Below are positions 47,832 to 57,738 of a stretch of DNA of 64,000 nucleotides, piece after piece. Source of the stretch: Brooklawnia cerclae (GTDB lineage Bacteria; Actinomycetota; Actinomycetes; Propionibacteriales; Propionibacteriaceae); contig NZ_JAAMOZ010000001.1 in assembly GCF_011758645.1 (NCBI RefSeq), positions 1,178,001 to 1,242,000 on the forward strand, in the 5' to 3' direction. A program made the position numbers and the translations under genes. The notes beneath the pieces were generated by a model, which searched no databases, was not told the origin of the DNA, and saw only the letters and a list, made by a program, of their open reading frames with translations. Every line of letters starts with the position of its first letter. The first letter of the stretch is position 1.

Positions 47832-50195
47832 TTGTCTGGAGACAGCGTCTACGGGCCCTACGGGTCGGGTGAGGGCATTCCGGGCGCACCGCAATCGGCC
47901 ACACTCGAGCGGGTCGCGGCAGGCCCCGAGCAGCCTCGTCTGCGCATGCGCCAGCGCTTCGCGCGTTTCGGCGCGGTCAATCGCACGCCGCAGTCAGCCG
48001 TTCTCGATCCGTTGTTCGCGGTGGTACGGGCCAATCACCCGAAGACCGATCTCGAGCAGTTGGAGCGCGCCTACCACACGGCCGAGCACTATCACCGTGG
48101 CCAGACCCGCAAGAGCGGCGAGCCCTACATCACCCATCCGCTCGCGGTGGCGACGATCCTGGCCGAACTGGGCATGACCGAGGCCACGCTGTCGGCGGCC
48201 CTGCTGCACGACACCGTGGAGGACACGAGCTACACGCTGGAGCAGTTGCGGACCGATTTCGGGGACGAGATCGCCACGCTGGTCGACGGTGTGACCAAGC
48301 TCGACAAGCTCACCTACGGGGAGTCGGCGAAGGCCGAGACGATCCGCAAACTGGTCGTGGCCACCGCGCGCGACGTACGCGTGCTCGTCATCAAGCTCGC
48401 CGACCGGCTGCACAACATGAGGACGATCTCGTTCCTGCGGCCCGACAAGCAACTGCGGATCGCCAAGGACACGCTGGAGATCTTCGCCCCGCTGGCCCAT
48501 CGCCTGGGCATGAACGCGATCAAGTGGGAGCTGGAGGACCTCTCGTTCGCGACGCTGCAACCCAAGGTCTACGACGAGATCGTCCATCTCGTCGCCGAGG
48601 CCGCGCCGCAGCGCGAGCGGCAACTGCGCGAGGTCATCGATCAGGCCAAGAAGGACCTGGTCGACGCCGGCATCAAGGCGACCGTCTACGGGCGTCCGAA
48701 GCATTACTACTCGATCTACCAGAAGATGGTGGTACGCGGGCGCGAGTTCTCCGACATCTACGACCTGGTCGGGCTGCGTGTCCTGGTCGACACGCCCCGC
48801 GACTGCTACGCGGCCCTGGGCGTCCTGCACACGCGGTGGAACCCGCTGCCCGGCAGGTTCAAGGACTACATCGCCCTGCCGAAGTACAACATGTACCAGT
48901 CGCTGCACACGACGGTGCTCGGCCCCGGCAACCGCCCGGTGGAGTTCCAGATCCGCACGCACGAGATGCACCAGCGCGCCGAGTACGGCGTCGCCGCGCA
49001 CTGGAAGTACAAGGAGGATCCGAGCGCCAAGCATGCCGGCAAGCCCGGTGAGGGACACCTCGATCCCGAGGGCGAACAGCTCTCGTGGGTGTACCAGCTG
49101 AATCAGTGGCAGCGCGAGACCGAGGACCCGGGGGAGTTCCTCGACTCCCTGCGGTTCGAGCTGAACGCCAGCGAGGTCTACGTGTTCACCCCGAAGGGTG
49201 ACGTCATCGCGCTCCCGAAGGGCGCCACGCCGGTCGACCTCGCCTACGCCATCCACAGCCAGGTGGGCGACCGGTGTATCGGTGCCCGTGTGGGCGGTCG
49301 GCTCGTCCCGTTGGACACCCCGCTCAACAACGGGGACATCTGCGAGATCCTCGTGTCCCGCGCCGAGAACGCCGGCCCCAGCCGCGACTGGCTGAGTTTC
49401 GTGGTGAGCCAGCGGGCGCGCTCGAAGATCAAGCAGCACTTCACCCGAGAGCGCCGCGAGGAGGCGGTCGAGCAGGGCAAGGACGCGCTCGCCAAACAAC
49501 TGCGCAGGTCGGGGCTCCCGCTGCAACGGCTGCTGACCCTTGAGCACCTCACCTCTGTGGCCGACACCTACCGGCTCCCGGACGTGAACGCCCTGTACGC
49601 CGCGATCGGCGAGGGCAACGTGGGGCCGCAGAGCGTCGTCCTGCGGCTTGTCGAGACCGAGGGTGGCCTGGAAGAGGCTGTCACGGAGGGGCTGGAGGAC
49701 AAGACCCCCACAGCCCCGCGCCGCAAGTCGGGGGCCACCAGCGATGTCGGTGTGATCGTCGACGGCCAGCCCGACATGTGGGTGAAACTGGCCAAGTGCT
49801 GCACGCCGTTGCCCGGCGATGCGATCCTCGGCTTCGTGACGCGCGAGAACGGCGTGTCGGTGCACAGGCGGGACTGCACGAACGCGGCCAGCCTGCTGGC
49901 GCAGCCCGAACGCATCGTCCAGGTGGAGTGGGCGGCGTCACCGGGCGTCGGCTACCTGGTGGCGATCCAGGTCGAGGCGCTCGATCGCACCGGTCTGCTC
50001 TCGGAGGTCACCAAGGCCCTGGGCGATCAGGGGATATCCATCACGTCGGCAGTCGTCAGCACGACGAAGGATCGGCTGGCCAAGGTGCGGCTGACCTTCG
50101 AGTGCAGCGATCCCAAGCATCTGGCGGACGTCACCTCGCAACTCCGCCACGTGTCGGGCGTCTACGACGTCTCGCGGGTGAGCCAGGGCGGCTAG
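47832..50195 (+). CDS. rel: Rel, bifunctional (p)ppGpp synthetase/hydrolase
   Basis: Makes and degrades the stringent alarmone, about 787 residues. The hydrolase HD domain has [17 protein letters not shown] and [14 protein letters not shown]. The synthetase has [14 protein letters not shown] and [19 protein letters not shown], where RFKD is the bifunctional-type signature. A TGS domain ([18 protein letters not shown]) and the C-terminal ACT domain follow. The start is TTG 47832, seven bases after AAAGGGGG; a GTG at 47778 is in frame but lies within the promoter. TACACT (47791-47796) is the likely -10. Confidence 0.95.
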   Translation: MSGDSVYGPYGSGEGIPGAPQSATLERVAAGPEQPRLRMRQRFARFGAVNRTPQSAVLDPLFAVVRANHPKTDLEQLERAYHTAEHYHRGQTRKSGEPYITHPLAVATILAELGMTEATLSAALLHDTVEDTSYTLEQLRTDFGDEIATLVDGVTKLDKLTYGESAKAETIRKLVVATARDVRVLVIKLADRLHNMRTISFLRPDKQLRIAKDTLEIFAPLAHRLGMNAIKWELEDLSFATLQPKVYDEIVHLVAEAAPQRERQLREVIDQAKKDLVDAGIKATVYGRPKHYYSIYQKMVVRGREFSDIYDLVGLRVLVDTPRDCYAALGVLHTRWNPLPGRFKDYIALPKYNMYQSLHTTVLGPGNRPVEFQIRTHEMHQRAEYGVAAHWKYKEDPSAKHAGKPGEGHLDPEGEQLSWVYQLNQWQRETEDPGEFLDSLRFELNASEVYVFTPKGDVIALPKGATPVDLAYAIHSQVGDRCIGARVGGRLVPLDTPLNNGDICEILVSRAENAGPSRDWLSFVVSQRARSKIKQHFTRERREEAVEQGKDALAKQLRRSGLPLQRLLTLEHLTSVADTYRLPDVNALYAAIGEGNVGPQSVVLRLVETEGGLEEAVTEGLEDKTPTAPRRKSGATSDVGVIVDGQPDMWVKLAKCCTPLPGDAILGFVTRENGVSVHRRDCTNAASLLAQPERIVQVEWAASPGVGYLVAIQVEALDRTGLLSEVTKALGDQGISITSAVVSTTKDRLAKVRLTFECSDPKHLADVTSQLRHVSGVYDVSRVSQGG

Positions 50196-50235
50196 AAGAC
50201 GCCCCAGGACGAGCCCAAGCCAGATCCACGAGCAA

Positions 50236-50267
50236 GGCGCCCGCACTCGCCATTGAGTGCGGGCGCC
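50236..50267. terminator. Strong bidirectional hairpin between rel and the DUF349 gene
   Basis: A perfect 13-bp stem (GGCGCCCGCACTC, 50236-50248, with its complement 50255-50267) and a 6-base loop lies between two convergent genes. There is no long U tract on either strand, which is common for actinobacterial terminators. Confidence 0.75.
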
Positions 50268-50276
50268 TGCCCTTGA

Positions 50277-51521
50277 TCAGGCGGTGAACTCGTCCAGGGC
50301 GCGCTGGGCCTGAGCGAGCCACTCGTTGTAGGTCTCGATCGACTCCCGGGTCTTGGCCGCCTTGCGGTGGTCGCCCCGGGCCTCGGCCGCTTCCGCCTGC
50401 TTCGCCAGCTTGTTGATCTGCTCGGTGAACATCTCGACCGTGTCGGCGGCACGCTTGCGGGCCTCGGGATCGGTGCGGCGCCACTCGTCGTCCTCGGCAG
50501 CCTTGATGGCCTGCTCGATCGCCCGGACGCGGTTGTCGAGGGGACGGATCGCGTCGCGCGGCACCTTGCCGTAGGCGTTGTAGCGGGTGAGGAAGTCGCG
50601 GAACGCCTCGCGGGCGGCCTTGACGTCCGACACGGGGAGGATGGTTCCCTCCGCCTCGCCGAGCAGTTGTTCCTTGGCGGTCTGGTTGTCGCGGAACTCG
50701 GCTTCCTCCTGCTCGAAGGCCGCCGACCTGGCGTTGAAGAACTGGTCCTGCAGCCCACGGAACTCGGCCCACAGCTTGTCGTCGATGTCGCGGTTGGCGC
50801 CGCCGGCCGCCTTCCAGCTCTGCATGAGGTCGCGGAACTCGGCTGCGGTCGCCGACCAGTCGGTCGAGTCCGCGATCTGCCTGGCCCGCTCGATGATCTG
50901 TTCCTTCGCCTTCCGCGCGTCCTCACGCCGCTCGTTCTCGCTGGCGAACTGGGACTTGCGGCGGCGCGTGTAGGTGGTGCGTGCGCCGCTGAACCGGTGC
51001 CACAGCTCGTCGTCGGTCGCCCGGTCGATTCGGGGCAGTGCCTTCCACTGATCCAGCAGGGAGCGGAACCGGTTGACGCCACCGCGCCAGTCGTTGCCTG
51101 CCGCGAGCTTCTCGGCCTCGGCAACCATGGCCTCCTTGGCGGCGCGGGTCTGCTCGTTCTGCTGGGCGCGCTGTGCCTTGCGCTCCTCCTGCTTGGCGGC
51201 CAATAGAGGGACGAGCCCCTCCAGCTTCGCCGTGAGACTCTCGAGGTCGCCGACTGCGTTGGCCTCGGCGATCGCACCCCTCAGGTGGTTGACGGTCTTG
51301 CGGGCCTCCTCCGGCGACACTGAACCCGAGGAGACGCGGCTGACGAGCAGGCCCACCTCGGTTTCCAGCGATTCGAAGCGACGGACGAAGAACGCGAGCG
51401 CCTCGGACTTGTCGACATCGGGGACTTGACCGACCCTGCGTTCGCCCGCGGAGGTGACGACGTACACCGTGCCGTCGTCCTCAACGCGTCCGAAGCTGGC
51501 CGGCCCTGCACTTTCGCTCAT
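50277..51521 (-). CDS. DUF349 domain protein
   Basis: A 414-residue protein of mostly charged helices, with repeats of the DUF349 unit: GGVNRFRSLLDQWKALPRID, then DDELWHRFSGARTTYTRRR, FRDLMQSWKAAGGANRDIDD, KLWAEFRGLQDQFFNARS and FRDFLTRYNAYGKVPRDAI. The N-terminal part is a small beta module (GTVYVVTSAGERRVGQV). Long helical segments suggest a coiled-coil or elongated shape. The role is unknown in the family; it is conserved in actinobacteria next to rel or hisS. ATG 51521. Confidence 0.87.
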   Translation of the reverse strand: MSESAGPASFGRVEDDGTVYVVTSAGERRVGQVPDVDKSEALAFFVRRFESLETEVGLLVSRVSSGSVSPEEARKTVNHLRGAIAEANAVGDLESLTAKLEGLVPLLAAKQEERKAQRAQQNEQTRAAKEAMVAEAEKLAAGNDWRGGVNRFRSLLDQWKALPRIDRATDDELWHRFSGARTTYTRRRKSQFASENERREDARKAKEQIIERARQIADSTDWSATAAEFRDLMQSWKAAGGANRDIDDKLWAEFRGLQDQFFNARSAAFEQEEAEFRDNQTAKEQLLGEAEGTILPVSDVKAAREAFRDFLTRYNAYGKVPRDAIRPLDNRVRAIEQAIKAAEDDEWRRTDPEARKRAADTVEMFTEQINKLAKQAEAAEARGDHRKAAKTRESIETYNEWLAQAQRALDEFTA

Positions 51522-51551
51522 GGGTCCATCTTGCCCGATAGGCTGGCATTT

Positions 51552-52289
51552 GTGTTCATCGAGTCGTTCGTGGTCGGTCCGTGGCAGACCAACACCTATG
51601 TGATCGCATCCGACGAAAAGGTCTCCGGAACCTCCAGGGCGGGCGTGGTCATCGATCCCGGGGTGGGATCACGCGAACAGACCGAGGTTCTCCTGGCCCG
51701 TCATGGCCTGTGGCTCGCCGCGGTGGTGTGCACCCACGGTCACCTCGACCACGTCGCCGATGCCGCCGATCTCGCCGATGCTCACGCCGTCCCCTTGTTC
51801 TGCCACCCGGCTGATCGTGTGATGCTCACCGATCCCGTGGCGGGATTGGGCGCCGATTCGCTGCCACTGATCCGCTACGTCCTCCAGGGACGCTCCACCC
51901 TGCCCGAGCCTCATGATCTGAGGGAGATATCGGACGGTCAGGTACTCGAGCTCGCGGGCCTGCGTCTACGCGCGATCCATGCCCCGGGGCACACGCCCGG
52001 CTCCGTGGTGTTCCTGGCCGACGACGCGGGTGCGCCCGTCGTCTTCGGCGGCGACGTCCTGTTCGCCGGGACGATCGGGCGCGTCGACCTGCCGGGCGGC
52101 TCCATGCCCACGATGATGGCCTCGCTCGGCCGGCTGGTGCGGGAGATCCCGGCAGTGGCGCGTATCCTTCCGGGGCATGGTCCGGCCACGACGATGGCTC
52201 GTGAGCTGGCCAGCAACCCGTACCTCGTGCAGGTCGCCCCGTCGGCCGGCACGGCCACCGCCGAGATGCCCAAGGAGGCGACCGACTGA
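51552..52289 (+). CDS. MBL-fold metallo-hydrolase (glyoxalase II-like)
   Basis: A 245-residue metallo-beta-lactamase fold. The main metal motif is CTHGHLDHVADAADL, with the third ligand in HAPGHTPGSVVFLADD and GGDVLFAGTIGRVDLPGG after it, and LPGHGPATTMARE at the end. This is the glyoxalase II/YcbL-type pattern. GTG 51552 is the start: TAGGCT (51539-51544) ends seven bases before it and there is no Shine-Dalgarno. The stop overlaps the hisS ATG by one base. Confidence 0.88.
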   Translation: MFIESFVVGPWQTNTYVIASDEKVSGTSRAGVVIDPGVGSREQTEVLLARHGLWLAAVVCTHGHLDHVADAADLADAHAVPLFCHPADRVMLTDPVAGLGADSLPLIRYVLQGRSTLPEPHDLREISDGQVLELAGLRLRAIHAPGHTPGSVVFLADDAGAPVVFGGDVLFAGTIGRVDLPGGSMPTMMASLGRLVREIPAVARILPGHGPATTMARELASNPYLVQVAPSAGTATAEMPKEATD

Positions 52290-53623
52290 TGGCTCGTCCG
52301 AAGCCACTGTCCGGATTCCCCGAGTTCCTGCCCGCCCAGCGCATGGTCGAGCAGGCCGTCGTCGACGTGCTGCGAGAAACCTTCGAGCTGCACGGCTTCG
52401 CGAACATCGAGACCCGGGCCGTGGAGCCCATGGAGGCGCTCACCAGCAAGGGCGAGATCACCAAGGAGGTCTATGTCGTCCGCCGGCTGCATGCGACGCC
52501 GGACGAGACCGACGACCTCGGGCTGCACTTCGATCTCACGGTGCCGCTGGCCCGCTATGTGCTGGAGAACTCGGGGCACCTGGTGTTCCCGTTCCGCCGC
52601 TACCAGATCCAGAAGGTGTGGCGCGGGGAGCGTCCCCAGGAGGGCCGGTACCGCGAGTTCACGCAGGCCGACATCGACATCGTGGGCGAGAACACGCTGG
52701 CCGAGCACCACGACGTCGAGGCGCCGCTGGTCATGTTGGAGGCCCTCGAGCGGCTGCACACCGGTCTGGGGCTGCCGCCGGTGCGCATGCACGTCAACAA
52801 CCGCAAGCTGTCGGAGGGCTTCTACCGGGGCCTGGGCATCACCGAGCCCGCGGCGGTGCTCCAGCGCGTCGACAAGTTCGACAAGATCGGCCCGCAGGCC
52901 GTGAAGGAACTGCTCACCGGCGAGCTCGGACTGTCCGGCGACGTGGCCGACAAGTGCGTGGAGCTGGCGACGATCAGCACGGACGACGCCTCGTTCGTCG
53001 ATCGGGTGCGCGAGCTCGGGGTGCACTCCGAGATGCTGGACGAGGGCCTCGACGCGCTGGCACGCGTCCTGTCGGCCGCGAACCGCCGGCTTCCGGGGCG
53101 CATGGTCGCCGACCTGAAGATCGCTCGGGGCCTCGACTACTACACCGGCACGGTGTACGAGACCGAGTTGGTCGGGCACGAGGCCATGGGTTCGGTGAGC
53201 TCGGGCGGACGTTACGACGCGCTGGCCACCGATGGCAAGCGCACCTATCCAGGGGTCGGCATCTCGCTGGGTCTCACCCGGCTGCTCGGCCCGATGCTGG
53301 GCCGCGGGGAACTCGCCGCGTCGCGTCCGGTGCCCAGCTGTGTGCTGGTGGCGGTGGACGACGACCAGACCCGGGGTGTGGCGATGGATGTGGCCTCGGC
53401 GCTGCGCTTCCGTGGAATCCCGTGTGAGGTGGCCGCCAAGGCCGACAAGTACGGCAAGCAGATCCGCCAGGCGGATCGCCGCGGGATCCCGTACGTCTGG
53501 TTCGGTGGGCTCCAGGGTGAGGTGAAGGACATTCGCTCGGGCGACCAGGTCGCGGCGGACGCCACGGTGTGGCAGCCACCCGAACGCGATCTTCGTCCCT
53601 CGGTGCTGGCCTTCGACGCCTGA
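52289..53623 (+). CDS. hisS: HisRS, histidyl-tRNA synthetase
   Basis: A 444-residue class II synthetase. Motif 1 region: GFPEFLPAQRMVEQAV. Motif 2: RRYQIQKVWRGERPQEGRYREF. HisA-type histidine-binding motif: ARGLDYYTGTVYETE. Motif 3: GVGISLGLTRLLGPML. The C-terminal anticodon domain includes GIPCEVAAKADKYGKQIRQ and GIPYVWFGG. Overlap with the MBL gene (TGATG) suggests coupled translation. Confidence 0.96.
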   Translation: MARPKPLSGFPEFLPAQRMVEQAVVDVLRETFELHGFANIETRAVEPMEALTSKGEITKEVYVVRRLHATPDETDDLGLHFDLTVPLARYVLENSGHLVFPFRRYQIQKVWRGERPQEGRYREFTQADIDIVGENTLAEHHDVEAPLVMLEALERLHTGLGLPPVRMHVNNRKLSEGFYRGLGITEPAAVLQRVDKFDKIGPQAVKELLTGELGLSGDVADKCVELATISTDDASFVDRVRELGVHSEMLDEGLDALARVLSAANRRLPGRMVADLKIARGLDYYTGTVYETELVGHEAMGSVSSGGRYDALATDGKRTYPGVGISLGLTRLLGPMLGRGELAASRPVPSCVLVAVDDDQTRGVAMDVASALRFRGIPCEVAAKADKYGKQIRQADRRGIPYVWFGGLQGEVKDIRSGDQVAADATVWQPPERDLRPSVLAFDA

Positions 53624-53629
53624 GCGCGG

Positions 53630-53669
53630 ACCCTCGGCTACGCGCCTGCCCACGCGACGAGCCGAGGGT
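53630..53669 (+). terminator. Hairpin downstream of hisS
   Basis: Perfect 10-bp arms ACCCTCGGCT (53630-53639) and AGCCGAGGGT (53660-53669) enclose a 20-base loop that can itself pair (GCG/CGC). It lies seven bases after the hisS stop and before the FMN riboswitch, so it separates the two units. Confidence 0.6.
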
Positions 53670-53712
53670 GGACACGGGTTGTGGCGCGAGCTAGCCTGTG
53701 GCCAGTTGCACA

Positions 53713-53850
53713 CCACGTGCTTCGGGGTCGGTGAAAGTCCGAACCGGCGGTGACAGTCCGCGACCCGGAACCCTGCTGAGCAGGGCGACGGTTGACCTGG
53801 TGGAATTCCGGGACCGACGGTGAGAGTCCGGATGGGAGAAGTACACGTGG
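53713..53850 (+). ncRNA. FMN riboswitch (RFN element) of the rib operon
   Basis: The closing stem pairs CCACGTGCTTC near 53713 with GAAGTACACGTGG ending at 53850. The conserved RFN elements are visible in order: GGTCGGTGAAAGTCCGAACC, CGGCGGTGACAGTCCGCGA, GCAGGGCGACGGTTGACC, TGGTGGAATTCCGGGACC and CGACGGTGAGAGTCCGGAT, followed by GGGAGAAG. It lies directly upstream of ribD and should repress on FMN binding. Confidence 0.93.
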
Positions 53851-53959
53851 CGCCGGGTTGTCCTGGCTAGGCCCGTCGGGCCTTCGCCGCGGCATCCCGG
53901 CGTGCAGGTCGTGCCCGTCCGACCTGAATCCCCGGAGCCAGATCTCAGGGGCTGAGGAC
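53851..53959 (+). promoter_or_regulatory. Expression platform of the FMN riboswitch
   Basis: After the aptamer are several hairpins: GGCCC/GGGCC (53870-53882), AGGTCG/CGACCT (53906-53925) and a longer-range CGCCGGG (53851-53857)/CCCGGCG (53896-53902). No U tract follows, so translational control at the ribD ribosome site (near 53946-53956) is as likely as termination. Confidence 0.5.
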
Positions 53960-55030
53960 ATGGGCTGTCAGGCCGGCCGGGCACACGCCGCCGTATCCGA
54001 CGGTGAGATCCGCGCGATGAGGCGCGCGTTAACGCTGGCGAGGCTGGGCCCGCTCCATGATCCGAACCCGCGGGTCGGGTGTGTTCTCGTCTCGACCGGG
54101 GGCGAGGCTCTGGCGGAGGGCTGGCACGGCGGGGCGGGAACCCCTCATGCGGAGGTTGCCGCCCTCCGGCGCGCTCGTGAGCGCGGCATCGACGTGCGCG
54201 GCGCGACGGCTGTGGTCACCCTGGAGCCCTGTGCTCATACCGGCCGGACGGGGCCGTGCGCCCGCGCGCTCGTCGAGGCCGGGGTGGGCCGCGTTCTGGT
54301 CAGCGTGGACGATCCGTCGGCGCTCGCCGGTGGGGGCGCCGGGGTTCTCCGCGCGGCAGGTGTCGACATGGTGACCGACGTCCTGCGCGCCGAGGGACTC
54401 GATCTGCTGGGCCACTGGTACGACGCCGCACGGCTCGCGCGTCCCTGGGTCGTCCTCAAGACCGCCACGACGCTCGACGGACGCGTCGGTGCGGCGGACG
54501 GCTCCAGCCGGTGGATCACCGGCCCGCAGGCACGAGCGCACGCCCACGGCGTTCGTGCGCGATCGGACGCCATCGTCGTCGGCATCCGGACGGTGTTGTG
54601 CGATGATCCCGCGCTGAGCGCGCGTATCCCCGGGGAACCGGAGGCCCATCAGCCGCTGCGGGTCGTCGTCGGCAGGCGCGACATCCCACCGGACGCCGCC
54701 GTCCACGGGCCCGGAGCCGACCTGCTCCACCTGCGTACGCATGATCCCGCCCGGGTGCTGGCCGTGTTGTTCGAGCGCGGCGTCCACGAACTGGTCGTCG
54801 AGGGCGGGCCGACGCTCGCCTCGGGATTCCTGCGCGCCGGCCTGGTGGACGAGATCCACGCCTACATCGCGCCGGTGGTGCTCGGCGCCGGGCCGGCGGC
54901 GATAGGCGACGTCGGCATCGGCACCATCGCCGAGGCAGCACGCTTCACGACTCGGCACTGCGAACGTCTCGGCGACGACGTCCTGATCGTCGCCACATCC
55001 GCGCATTCATCCAACGACAAGGAGTATTGA
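53960..55030 (+). CDS. ribD: RibD, bifunctional deaminase/reductase
   Basis: Carries out the deamination and side-chain reduction steps of riboflavin synthesis, about 356 residues. The deaminase has the zinc motifs GTPHAEVAALRRA and EPCAHTGRTGPC. The reductase part has LKTATTLDGRVGAADGSSRW, ITGPQARAHAHGVRARSDAI, VVGIRTVL and the EGGPTLASGFLRAGLVDE loop. ATG 53960 is the start; the frame is open farther upstream in the riboswitch. The stop overlaps the ribE ATG by one base. Confidence 0.95.
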   Translation: MGCQAGRAHAAVSDGEIRAMRRALTLARLGPLHDPNPRVGCVLVSTGGEALAEGWHGGAGTPHAEVAALRRARERGIDVRGATAVVTLEPCAHTGRTGPCARALVEAGVGRVLVSVDDPSALAGGGAGVLRAAGVDMVTDVLRAEGLDLLGHWYDAARLARPWVVLKTATTLDGRVGAADGSSRWITGPQARAHAHGVRARSDAIVVGIRTVLCDDPALSARIPGEPEAHQPLRVVVGRRDIPPDAAVHGPGADLLHLRTHDPARVLAVLFERGVHELVVEGGPTLASGFLRAGLVDEIHAYIAPVVLGAGPAAIGDVGIGTIAEAARFTTRHCERLGDDVLIVATSAHSSNDKEY

Positions 55031-55686
55031 TGTTCACCGGAATCATCGAGGAACTGGGCACGATCACCTCCGTCCACCCCGAGGACGGCGGCGGCGTCTC
55101 GCTGGCCATCCGGGGCCCGCTGGTCACCGGCGATGCCAGGCGCGGCGACTCGATCTGCGTCAGCGGGGCATGCCTCACCGTCGTCGACCGGAGTCGTGGC
55201 GATCAGCGGCCGGGCGACGGCGAATTCTGCGTGGACGTCATGCCGGAGACGCTGCGGCGCACCGCCATCGGGACGCTCGGCGTGGGATCTCGGGTCAACC
55301 TGGAAAGGTCCGTGCGCGCCGACGCGCGCCTGCACGGGCACATCGTCCAGGGCCACGTCGACGGTGTCGGTGAGCTCACGGAGCGCCGGGACGAGGACGG
55401 ATGGATCCGGCTGGAGGTACGGGTCCCGGACGCGCTCGCGGGCCTGGTCGCCGAGAAGGGCTCGGTGGCCCTCAACGGGGTGTCACTGACGGTGACCCAC
55501 GTCGACGGCTCGTCACTGGGCGTCGCGCTGATTCCCGAGACGCTGCGCGTCACGAACCTCGGGCTTCTCGCCGTGGGTGATCCGGTCAACATCGAGGTCG
55601 ACGTGTTGGCGCGCTATGTCGCGCGGCTGCTGGAGGTGGACCCGGCCCGGGCCGGGGAGTCTCCGGCGGAAGGGGACGACCTGTGA
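55030..55686 (+). CDS. ribE: RibE, riboflavin synthase alpha subunit
   Basis: Dismutates lumazine to riboflavin, 218 residues. It begins with the invariant MFTGIIEELG and contains two lumazine-binding repeats: ICVSGACLTVVD, VNLERSVRADARLHGHIVQG and, in the second repeat, VALNGVSLTVTHVD and IPETLRVTNLG. ATG 55030 is preferred over the TTG at 55027. The stop overlaps the ribBA GTG. Confidence 0.96.
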   Translation: MFTGIIEELGTITSVHPEDGGGVSLAIRGPLVTGDARRGDSICVSGACLTVVDRSRGDQRPGDGEFCVDVMPETLRRTAIGTLGVGSRVNLERSVRADARLHGHIVQGHVDGVGELTERRDEDGWIRLEVRVPDALAGLVAEKGSVALNGVSLTVTHVDGSSLGVALIPETLRVTNLGLLAVGDPVNIEVDVLARYVARLLEVDPARAGESPAEGDDL

Positions 55687-57080
55687 ACCGCGAACAGCAG
55701 ACCGCAGCCGGCGATGTCCCTGTCTCGCAGGCCGGTGACCGTATGGGGCAGGCCCGGCGTCGCGTCGAGAGAGCGCTGGCAGAGCTGCGACGGGGCCGCC
55801 CCGTCCTCGTCGCGGATTCGGCGTCGCGAGAGGACGAGGTCGACGCCGTCCTCGCGGCGGACCTGGCGACTCCCGCCTGGATCGGTTGGATGGTTCGCCG
55901 GACCTCGGGATACCTGTGCGTCCCCATGACCCGGGAACGGACCGATCGCCTGGAGCTGCCGCTCATGGTGCCGGGGAGCCAGGACCGGTTGCGCACGGCA
56001 TACACCGTCACCGCGGACGCTGCGACGGGGGTGAGCACCGGCATCAGTGCCCATGATCGCGCGCGAACCGCCCGTGTGCTCGCGGCCGGCGAGACCACCG
56101 CGGGCGATCTCACCAGGCCGGGTCATATGCTGCCGCTCCAGGCCGTGCCCGGCGGGGTCCGGGAGCGCGGCGGGCACACCGAGGCGGCCGTCGACCTGTG
56201 CCGACTGGCAGGACGAGCACCGGTCGCGGTCATCGGCGAGCTGGTCAGGGACGATGGCTCGATGCTCCGGCTGGCGGGGGCGCAGGAGCTGGCCAGGCGG
56301 TCGGGCCTCGTCCTGCTCACCGTGGAGGACCTGGTCACGGACCTCGACGCGCGTCAGGCGCGGACGGACGGGCACGGGGCCGTCCCGGCGGATGCGTTCG
56401 AGAGTTCGGCCGGATCCGGCCAGGTGACTCGCGTGGCACAGGCGCATCTGCCCACGCGACACGGGTTGTTCACGGTGATCGCCTACCGGGACGATGCGCT
56501 CGGCACGGAACATGTGGCGCTGGTGGCGGAGGGCACCGGCGCGGAGGTGCCTGGCGAGTCGGCTGCGACGACCGCGCGAGCTACGGGCGACCGGCCTGCG
56601 CTGGTACGCGTCCATTCGGAATGCCTCACCGGTGACGCGTTCCACTCGCTGCGCTGCGACTGCGGCGCCCAGTTGGAGCGCGCGATGGACCTCATCGCGG
56701 CTCAGGGCGGGGTGCTGATTCGGCTGGGTGGCCACGAGGGACGAGGCATCGGGATCGCGGAGAAGGTCCGTGCCTACGCATTGCAGGACCGGGGGCGCGA
56801 CACGGCGCAGGCGAACCTCGACCTCGGCTGGCCCGTCGACCTGCGCGAGTACAGCGCGGCGGCCGACATCCTGCGCGACCTCGGCCTTCGGCGCGTCCGG
56901 CTGCTGACGAACAACCCGGACAAGGTCCGGGGGATGACCGGCGAGGGGATCGACGTGGTGGAGCGGGTGCCGCTGGTCGTGGGGATCACGGAGGACAACA
57001 TCGGATACATGCGCACGAAGGCGGCGTCCATGGGTCACTGGCTGGGCGCGGAGGTTCCGACGGCGGGGAGGGCCTCATGA
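55683..57080 (+). CDS. ribBA: RibBA, DHBP synthase / GTP cyclohydrolase II
   Basis: Bifunctional enzyme, 465 residues, supplying both precursors of riboflavin. The DHBP synthase half keeps [29 protein letters not shown] and GHTEAAVDL, but its acidic loop reads [11 protein letters not shown] where DDEDRENEGD is usual: Arg49, Glu50, Glu52 and Asp54 are kept, while two acidic positions before them are Ser/Ala. The cyclohydrolase half has the zinc cysteines of [38 protein letters not shown] and LLTNNPDKV. It starts at GTG 55683. Confidence 0.93.
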   Translation: MNREQQTAAGDVPVSQAGDRMGQARRRVERALAELRRGRPVLVADSASREDEVDAVLAADLATPAWIGWMVRRTSGYLCVPMTRERTDRLELPLMVPGSQDRLRTAYTVTADAATGVSTGISAHDRARTARVLAAGETTAGDLTRPGHMLPLQAVPGGVRERGGHTEAAVDLCRLAGRAPVAVIGELVRDDGSMLRLAGAQELARRSGLVLLTVEDLVTDLDARQARTDGHGAVPADAFESSAGSGQVTRVAQAHLPTRHGLFTVIAYRDDALGTEHVALVAEGTGAEVPGESAATTARATGDRPALVRVHSECLTGDAFHSLRCDCGAQLERAMDLIAAQGGVLIRLGGHEGRGIGIAEKVRAYALQDRGRDTAQANLDLGWPVDLREYSAAADILRDLGLRRVRLLTNNPDKVRGMTGEGIDVVERVPLVVGITEDNIGYMRTKAASMGHWLGAEVPTAGRAS

Positions 57081-57598
57081 GCGGGCAGGGCGCGCCGGTT
57101 CTCGCGGCGCAGGGGAAGGGCCTGCGCGTGGTCGTCGTGGCTGCCAGTTGGCATGAGCGCGTGATGGAGGGTCTCATCGCAGGAGCGCGCCGTGGGCTCG
57201 CGGAGACCGGTGTCGAGGACGTGAGGCTCGTGCGGGTTCCCGGATCGTTCGAACTGCCGGTCGTGGCGCTGGCCGCGGCGCGGTCCGGTGCCGATGCCGT
57301 CGTCGCCCTGGGTGTCGTCGTCCGCGGGGGGACTCCGCACTTCGACTACGTGTGCCAGGCCGCGACGCAGGGGCTGACCGAGGTCGCACTGCGTACCGGT
57401 GTCCCGGTCGGGTTCGGGGTTCTGACCTGCGACGACGACTCGCAGGCATTCGACCGCGCGGGGTTCGAGGACTCCCGTGAGGACAAGGGTTACGAGGCGG
57501 CTCAGGCCGCGGTGGCGACGGCCGGCGTGCTCCGGGGAATGGAACGGCGCACCTCTGACGCCCACTTACCTAAGGAAACGCTGATCAACGATCCCTGA
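57077..57598 (+). CDS. ribH: RibH, lumazine synthase, with a C terminus from an inserted element
   Basis: Condenses DHBP and ARP to lumazine, 173 residues. It has [54 protein letters not shown] with the catalytic histidine, and [20 protein letters not shown] 57077 overlaps the ribBA stop. The last nine residues (PKETLINDP) and the stop lie in the MITE-like element starting at 57569, exactly at a codon boundary. The natural end of the protein probably was a little earlier or different. Confidence 0.95.
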   Translation: MSGQGAPVLAAQGKGLRVVVVAASWHERVMEGLIAGARRGLAETGVEDVRLVRVPGSFELPVVALAAARSGADAVVALGVVVRGGTPHFDYVCQAATQGLTEVALRTGVPVGFGVLTCDDDSQAFDRAGFEDSREDKGYEAAQAAVATAGVLRGMERRTSDAHLPKETLINDP

Positions 57599-57687
57599 GC
57601 CTGTCGAAGGGTCGTGGAACTGTCATCCGGCAACGGGCTTCGACAGGCTCAGCCAGCGTTGCCCACATTGATCAGTGATTCCCTAAG
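57569..57687. mobile_element. MITE-like element at the 3' end of ribH
   Basis: A 119-bp element with imperfect 20-bp terminal inverted repeats (57569-57588 and 57668-57687, 16 of 20 matching; core CTGATCAA/TTGATCAG). Inside it lies a perfect 15-bp inverted repeat, CTGAGCCTGTCGAAG (57595-57609) and its complement (57638-57652), able to form a long hairpin. No transposase is encoded and I found no clear target duplication. The stop codon of ribH falls inside it, and it may act as the operon terminator. Confidence 0.6.
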
Positions 57688-57738
57688 ACCGATCTGTCAG
57701 GGGAGGGGCCTGTCGGACAGCCCCGGGAATGAACGCAG

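Noticed and set aside
53792-53959. N-terminal extension of RibD
   Set aside because: This in-frame sequence lies inside the FMN riboswitch and is not RibD-like.
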